Source: Rhodovulum visakhapatnamense (GTDB lineage Bacteria; Pseudomonadota; Alphaproteobacteria; Rhodobacterales; Rhodobacteraceae). Taken from it: 64,000 nt of DNA. Below the pieces are notes generated by a model. That model ran no database searches and was not told the DNA's origin. It saw nothing but the letters and a program-made list of their open reading frames with translations. Both the position numbers and the translations under genes were made by a program. Below are positions 60,983 to 64,000 of the stretch, piece by piece (positions within the stretch are counted from its first letter, which is position 1; each line of letters begins with the position of its first letter). The stretch is taken from positions 1-64,000 of the forward strand of contig NZ_SOEB01000016.1 in the NCBI RefSeq assembly GCF_004365965.1, read 5' to 3'.

Positions 60983-62201
60983 CAGCATTTCGCCGGGACA
61001 TCAGCGCCATGACCATCGGTCCGCAGGAGAACTCGCCCGCCGCCGCCTTGGATGTCAGCGCACGGAGGTAGCCACCGGGCGATCGGATGTCCGCAAAGCG
61101 TTCCAGCATGGCGACGACAACGATCGATGCCTGCTCGGGGCCCATGAACCGTTGCGCTTCTTCCCAAGCGGACGCACTGATCCCCATGGCCGGCCGCACA
61201 TGGCAAGCGGCATCGAAAAGCTGATGCCAGTGACGGATATCGCCCTGGTAGAAGGTTTTGAGCGATGGGCACCCCGCGATCACCAGATGGAGCGGAATCT
61301 TTGGCACGCGTCTTGTGTCCGCTTCTTCCACGTCAGCAAAAAGCGCATCCGTTTCAGGATCTGGCGCGCCGGCCGCCGCCCCGCCTTTGTCTAAGGCAGG
61401 TTCAAGATCTATAGATTCTTTATTTGAATTATGATGGTGACGCTCAAACTTGGCACCATTGGTGTTCATTTCTTCTGTTTCAAGACCGTCAATGACGTTG
61501 CGTGCGTGGTCGAGAAGGGCTTCGAGGTCCGCTCTAACTGCCGCAAGTTCCTCGATCGCAAGCTTGCGGCGGAGGGCGCGCGCAGTAAGGACAGCCTTGT
61601 CGCGAAGCTGATCCCAGAGGCCAAGGCCTGGCCGGATCTCCTCTCCAAACTCCGCAACGGCAGCGAGATCGCGCCGCATGAGGCTCACGACCTCCCGCAG
61701 TCGCCGCACACGGTCCTCGGCCTCACGCACGGCCTCTGCGGCCCGTGCAATCTCCTCGGCCCGGCAGTAGAGCGGCGAGAGATCAAAGCCAAAAGCCACG
61801 CGCTCTTCGCCATGCTTGCGGACATACCTCTTCCCGTTGGGGCTATCGCGGCGCATCAGCAAGCCTGCCTCGACCAGGCGGGCAATGTGCCTGCGCATCG
61901 TGGAGCAAGGCATACCGTTCAGCCGCTCGCAGATTGCCTTGTTGGACGGGAAGACAACCATCTCGGCGTTCCCGCCAAGCGCATCATCCGGAAAGAAGCT
62001 GAGAAGCCCCTGCAGAACAGTCAGATCGCGCTCGGAAATCCTAAAGGCGGCCTGCGCCTTGGACAGCTCGCGAAGGAGCTCCCACTTGTTGACGGGCTTG
62101 CCCGGAACAGACGCCTCAGGCTGCTCGACCACGCGCAGATGGGCGTGCGAGATCGGCCGCATAAACGGCGAAATCGGTGTGTACTCCATGATGTCATTCA
62201 C
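60978..62201 (-). CDS. repC: Replication initiator RepC
   Basis: 407 residues. N-terminal winged-helix initiator region: KWELLRELSKAQAAFRISER, LTVLQGLLSFFPDDAL, VFPSNKAICERLNGMPCSTM, RRHIARLVEAGLLMRRDSPN; C-terminal domain WHQLFDAACHVRPAMGISAS. RepC is the sole initiator of repABC replicons and acts mainly in cis on an origin inside its own gene. An AT-rich patch at about 61390-61450 (TTCTTTATTTGAATTATGAT), in otherwise GC-rich DNA, is the likely oriV. Start 62201 or ATG 62189. Confidence 0.93.
   Translation of the reverse strand: MNDIMEYTPISPFMRPISHAHLRVVEQPEASVPGKPVNKWELLRELSKAQAAFRISERDLTVLQGLLSFFPDDALGGNAEMVVFPSNKAICERLNGMPCSTMRRHIARLVEAGLLMRRDSPNGKRYVRKHGEERVAFGFDLSPLYCRAEEIARAAEAVREAEDRVRRLREVVSLMRRDLAAVAEFGEEIRPGLGLWDQLRDKAVLTARALRRKLAIEELAAVRADLEALLDHARNVIDGLETEEMNTNGAKFERHHHNSNKESIDLEPALDKGGAAAGAPDPETDALFADVEEADTRRVPKIPLHLVIAGCPSLKTFYQGDIRHWHQLFDAACHVRPAMGISASAWEEAQRFMGPEQASIVVVAMLERFADIRSPGGYLRALTSKAAAGEFSCGPMVMALMSRRNAA
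61390..61450. other. oriV: Probable replication origin (AT-rich patch in repC)
   Basis: About 60 bases with a sharp drop in GC inside repC (AGATCTATAGATTCTTTATT and onward). In studied repABC plasmids the origin lies in such an AT-rich stretch in the middle of repC, flanked by RepC-binding sequence. Position fits; the exact limits are not defined. Confidence 0.55.
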
Positions 62202-62239
62202 GAAGGCAAAATTTCCCTGGCCCGCGAATCGCTTTGCGC

Positions 62240-62268
62240 TTGCGGGAAAGGGGCCAGATCGCTACATT
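62240..62268 (+). promoter_or_regulatory. Promoter of the antisense RNA
   Basis: TTGCGG (62240-62245) and TACATT (62263-62268), spacing 17 bases, on the strand opposite repC. Expected RNA start near 62275. Confidence 0.65.
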
Positions 62269-62274
62269 CAGAGG

Positions 62275-62363
62275 TGCGAAAACTGAGTTTTGTAGCGGGC
62301 TGGTCCCGTGCGAAACCTAAGAAAGGTCTCGTGAAGCTTGCTTCTCGGGGCCTTTTTCTTTTC
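62275..62363 (+). ncRNA. Counter-transcribed RNA (ctRNA) controlling repC
   Basis: Lies in the 200-base repB-repC gap, antisense to the repC leader, as in all studied repABC plasmids. It follows a good promoter and ends in a strong terminator: GGTCTCGTGAAG (62325-62336) pairs, with two G-U pairs and one mismatch, with CTTCTCGGGGCC (62341-62352), followed by TTTTTCTTTTC. Length about 80-90 nt. ctRNAs bind the repC leader and limit initiation; they also set incompatibility. Confidence 0.7.
62325..62363 (+). terminator. Intrinsic terminator of the ctRNA
   Basis: Stem of 12 bp with loop CTTG, followed by a run of T (62353-62363). One of the best terminators in the window. Confidence 0.75.
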
Positions 62364-62401
62364 TGCCTGTCTCGTGCCTCCTTTTTGGTTGTTGCTCTTC
62401 C

Positions 62402-63334
62402 TCAGTCTTCCTTGCGCTTCCAGCGCTCGTGAAGCTCGGCGATCAGCTGCGGGGCCTTGCCCTCAAGCCAGCTGACAAAATCTCTATCCTCGGCCTTCAG
62501 CTCGAGCTTGAACTGTCGGCCGCGGCGCCCTGTCGCGATGGTTGCAGCCCCGACACCCGGAATGGCCACAATGGGTGCCCCTCGGGGACTTGATGGGCGG
62601 GTCGGCCGCTCTGCCTGCACCACTGCGGAGAGGACGGCCAGGAACGCGGCGTCCGACTTTTCGTCGGGACCACCAGAGTGAGAAGACCTGGCCTCAGCCG
62701 CCACTGCAGCGAGGTCCTCGCGGTCCACAGATGCATCGGCCATTGACTTCTTGAGCTCCTCCCAACGAGGCCGGCCGATACCTGGCGCAGCACCGATCGC
62801 TAGGACGAGGCTCTCGCCAACCGCGCGGACGACGCTTAACAGCTGCGACACACCAGCTTCGGTGAGGCCCAGAACCTCCGCCACACCCTTGTTGGTACGT
62901 TCCGCCTCTCCCAGATGATCGCCATTGAGCAAGGCCGCCGCAACCAACGCACGTTCGATGAAGCTAAGGTCACGTCGTTCTTGGTTCTCAAGCAGTTGAT
63001 CACGAAGCGCCTGATCCCCGTCCATTTCAGTTACGATCGCACGGACCTTGATCCCGAGCTCTCGGCAGGCTTCAAGCCGACGACGCCCGTAGATCAGGCT
63101 GTAGCGATCACCTTCGAGAGGTCGTACGAGGATCGGCACCCGTTGGCCGCTTCTGGAGATCGATGCCTTCAGCCCAGCAATCTCGATTTGGAGACGGTCA
63201 TCCAGCCTGCCCAAGGTCTCGACATGGTCAGGCTCGATCTCGAACACGCCGCCCCGCAGCCTGCGCCCCTCAAGAGCGTCGGGGGCATTACGCAAAGTCT
63301 GCAAGGGCAGTCCCAGTTTAGGCTTTCTTGCCAT
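62402..63334 (-). CDS. repB: Plasmid partition protein RepB
   Basis: 310 residues from ATG 63334 (MARKPKLGLPLQTLRNAPDA; overlaps the repA stop by 17 bases). ParB/RepB domain: ISRSGQRVPILVRPLEGDRY, LIYGRRRLEACRELG, LLENQERRDLSFIERALVAA, helix-turn-helix VAEVLGLTEAGVSQLLSVVR. Binds parS and, with RepA, segregates the plasmid and represses the operon. Only 201 bases, with the ctRNA, separate it from repC. Confidence 0.93.
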   Translation of the reverse strand: MARKPKLGLPLQTLRNAPDALEGRRLRGGVFEIEPDHVETLGRLDDRLQIEIAGLKASISRSGQRVPILVRPLEGDRYSLIYGRRRLEACRELGIKVRAIVTEMDGDQALRDQLLENQERRDLSFIERALVAAALLNGDHLGEAERTNKGVAEVLGLTEAGVSQLLSVVRAVGESLVLAIGAAPGIGRPRWEELKKSMADASVDREDLAAVAAEARSSHSGGPDEKSDAAFLAVLSAVVQAERPTRPSSPRGAPIVAIPGVGAATIATGRRGRQFKLELKAEDRDFVSWLEGKAPQLIAELHERWKRKED

Positions 63335-64000
63335 TGCGTCCCCACGTGCTCTGGATGATCGCGGCGATCTCATCGTTGACGGCATTCATGGACTCGATGG
63401 CGCGGTCGAAGGTTTGGCGCGTGAAGTCCTTCTTGTCCGCCTCATACAAGGTCTGCTTGGTCAGCCCGGCATCCGATATCGCCGTCGACTCGACCATGTG
63501 GTTGGTCAGCACCGAACGCCCGAAGAGCCCGCGGATGAAGGCGATCACCTCGGTCTGTGGGGCGTCGCCCACCTTGTAGCGGGTCGGCAGGAACCGGAGC
63601 CAATCGAACCGCAGGTTGGCGCCTGCATCGCGGATCACACCCAACAGGTCTGCCGTCATCCGCAGGAACTGCGACATCGACATGAGGTCGAGCATCTGTG
63701 GATGGACGGTAACCAGGACCCCCGAGGACGCGGAAAGGGCAGACATGGTCAGGAAGCCCAGTTGCGGAGGGCAGTCGATCACGACGACATCGTAGTCGCT
63801 TTCGACGCTGTCGAGTGCATCACGGACTCTCGCGAAGAAAGCGCGGGCGCCGCCACGCTGGATCGCGGCGGGGGTCTCATGTTCGAACTCCATGAGCTCG
63901 AGATTGCCCGGAATGAGATCCAGGCCTCGGATGTACGTCTTCCTGATGACCTCGGAAACCGGGACAGGGTCGTCATAACGGACTGCGTCGTATAGCGTCC
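63318..64000 (-). CDS. repA: Plasmid partition ATPase RepA, 5' end outside window
   Basis: The frame is open from base 64000 down to the stop at 63318, about 227 codons, the C-terminal half of a ParA-type ATPase of roughly 400 residues. Visible: YDDPVPVSEVIRKTYIRGLD, LELMEFEHETPAAIQ, SDYDVVVIDCPPQLGFLTMS (Walker B region), RFLPTRYKVGDAPQTEVIAF. The Walker A part is beyond the edge. Partners RepB for partition and represses repABC transcription. Confidence 0.93.
   Translation of the reverse strand, partial: TLYDAVRYDDPVPVSEVIRKTYIRGLDLIPGNLELMEFEHETPAAIQRGGARAFFARVRDALDSVESDYDVVVIDCPPQLGFLTMSALSASSGVLVTVHPQMLDLMSMSQFLRMTADLLGVIRDAGANLRFDWLRFLPTRYKVGDAPQTEVIAFIRGLFGRSVLTNHMVESTAISDAGLTKQTLYEADKKDFTRQTFDRAIESMNAVNDEIAAIIQSTWGRNGKKA

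Noticed and set aside
62827-62849. Third TTAACAGCTG motif, inside repB
   Set aside because: It encodes a normal stretch of RepB (VSQLLSVVR), keeps only one half of the palindrome and lies far from the other parS-like sites; probably coincidence.

Overview
The window reads as part of a large repABC plasmid (or chromid) of a Rhodobacteraceae (roseobacter-type) alphaproteobacterium. The evidence is the repA-repB-repC operon at the right end with a predicted antisense RNA and parS-like sites, high GC, a perfect alphaproteobacterial LexA box (GTTC-N7-GTTC), and a backbone of gene families common on alphaproteobacterial plasmids (Sno helicase-methylase, DUF932, DUF2493, Toprim, DUF6878, DUF6915, a large ParB-like protein). 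The genus cannot be named from the sequence alone.

Layout, left to right. (1) 1-8.6 kb, minus strand: a very compact operon. A FitAB/VapBC-type toxin-antitoxin pair leads into a nuclease-less MmeI/PglX-like DNA methyltransferase, a small PD-(D/E)XK-like protein, an SF2 helicase, a GIY-YIG (T5orf172) nuclease, a Cys-rich protein and an Abi_C protein. Almost all the genes are translationally coupled by 4-22 base overlaps. An IS5-family element has cut off the last gene. This is the best candidate for an incompletely described defence system. (2) 8.6-23.8 kb: plasmid backbone block (WGR, DUF2493, Toprim, Sno helicase-methylase, an SOS-promoter small protein, AbiEi/AbiEii, DUF6088, several small conserved proteins, DUF932). 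(3) 23.9-27.5 kb: mobile-element pile-up with a possible group II intron 5' fragment, a truncated IS21 and a frameshifted IS110. (4) 27.5-32.7 kb: a 5'-altered error-prone polymerase dnaE2, ssb and an H-NS-like gene. (5) 32.7-40.6 kb: metabolic and transport cargo (LysE/Lrp pair, EamA exporter, LysR/MFS pair, Tat-exported hydrolase, cyclophilin-like protein, SDR). It is interleaved with 110-bp and 72-bp repeats. (6) 40.6-42.0 kb: a graveyard of integrase and IS1182 fragments. (7) 42.0-50.0 kb: ectoine operon ectA-ectB-ectC-ask, then universal stress protein, BCCT osmolyte transporter, voltage-sensor-type ion channel and FNT channel, i.e. an osmoadaptation island. (8) 50.0-57.0 kb: a stress and redox block (MFS, ETHE1-like metallo-hydrolase, ZIP transporter and two coiled-coil stress proteins on minus; cupin, Lpd-like flavoprotein and MgtC/DUF4010 on plus). 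(9) 57.5-64.0 kb: ParB-like protein, small plasmid proteins and repCBA.

How the parts fit: repABC replicates and partitions the replicon. The toxin-antitoxin modules and the defence operon would favour its retention. The Sno/DUF932/ParB block is a shared plasmid backbone: DUF932 and ParB-like, 37 kb apart, share a nearly identical 26-bp leader. The 24-57 kb segment looks like inserted cargo carrying salt and stress tolerance. Where two starts were possible I chose the one giving operon coupling, a ribosome binding site or the family's usual N-terminus. All functions are inferred from residues visible in the translations, without database searches.
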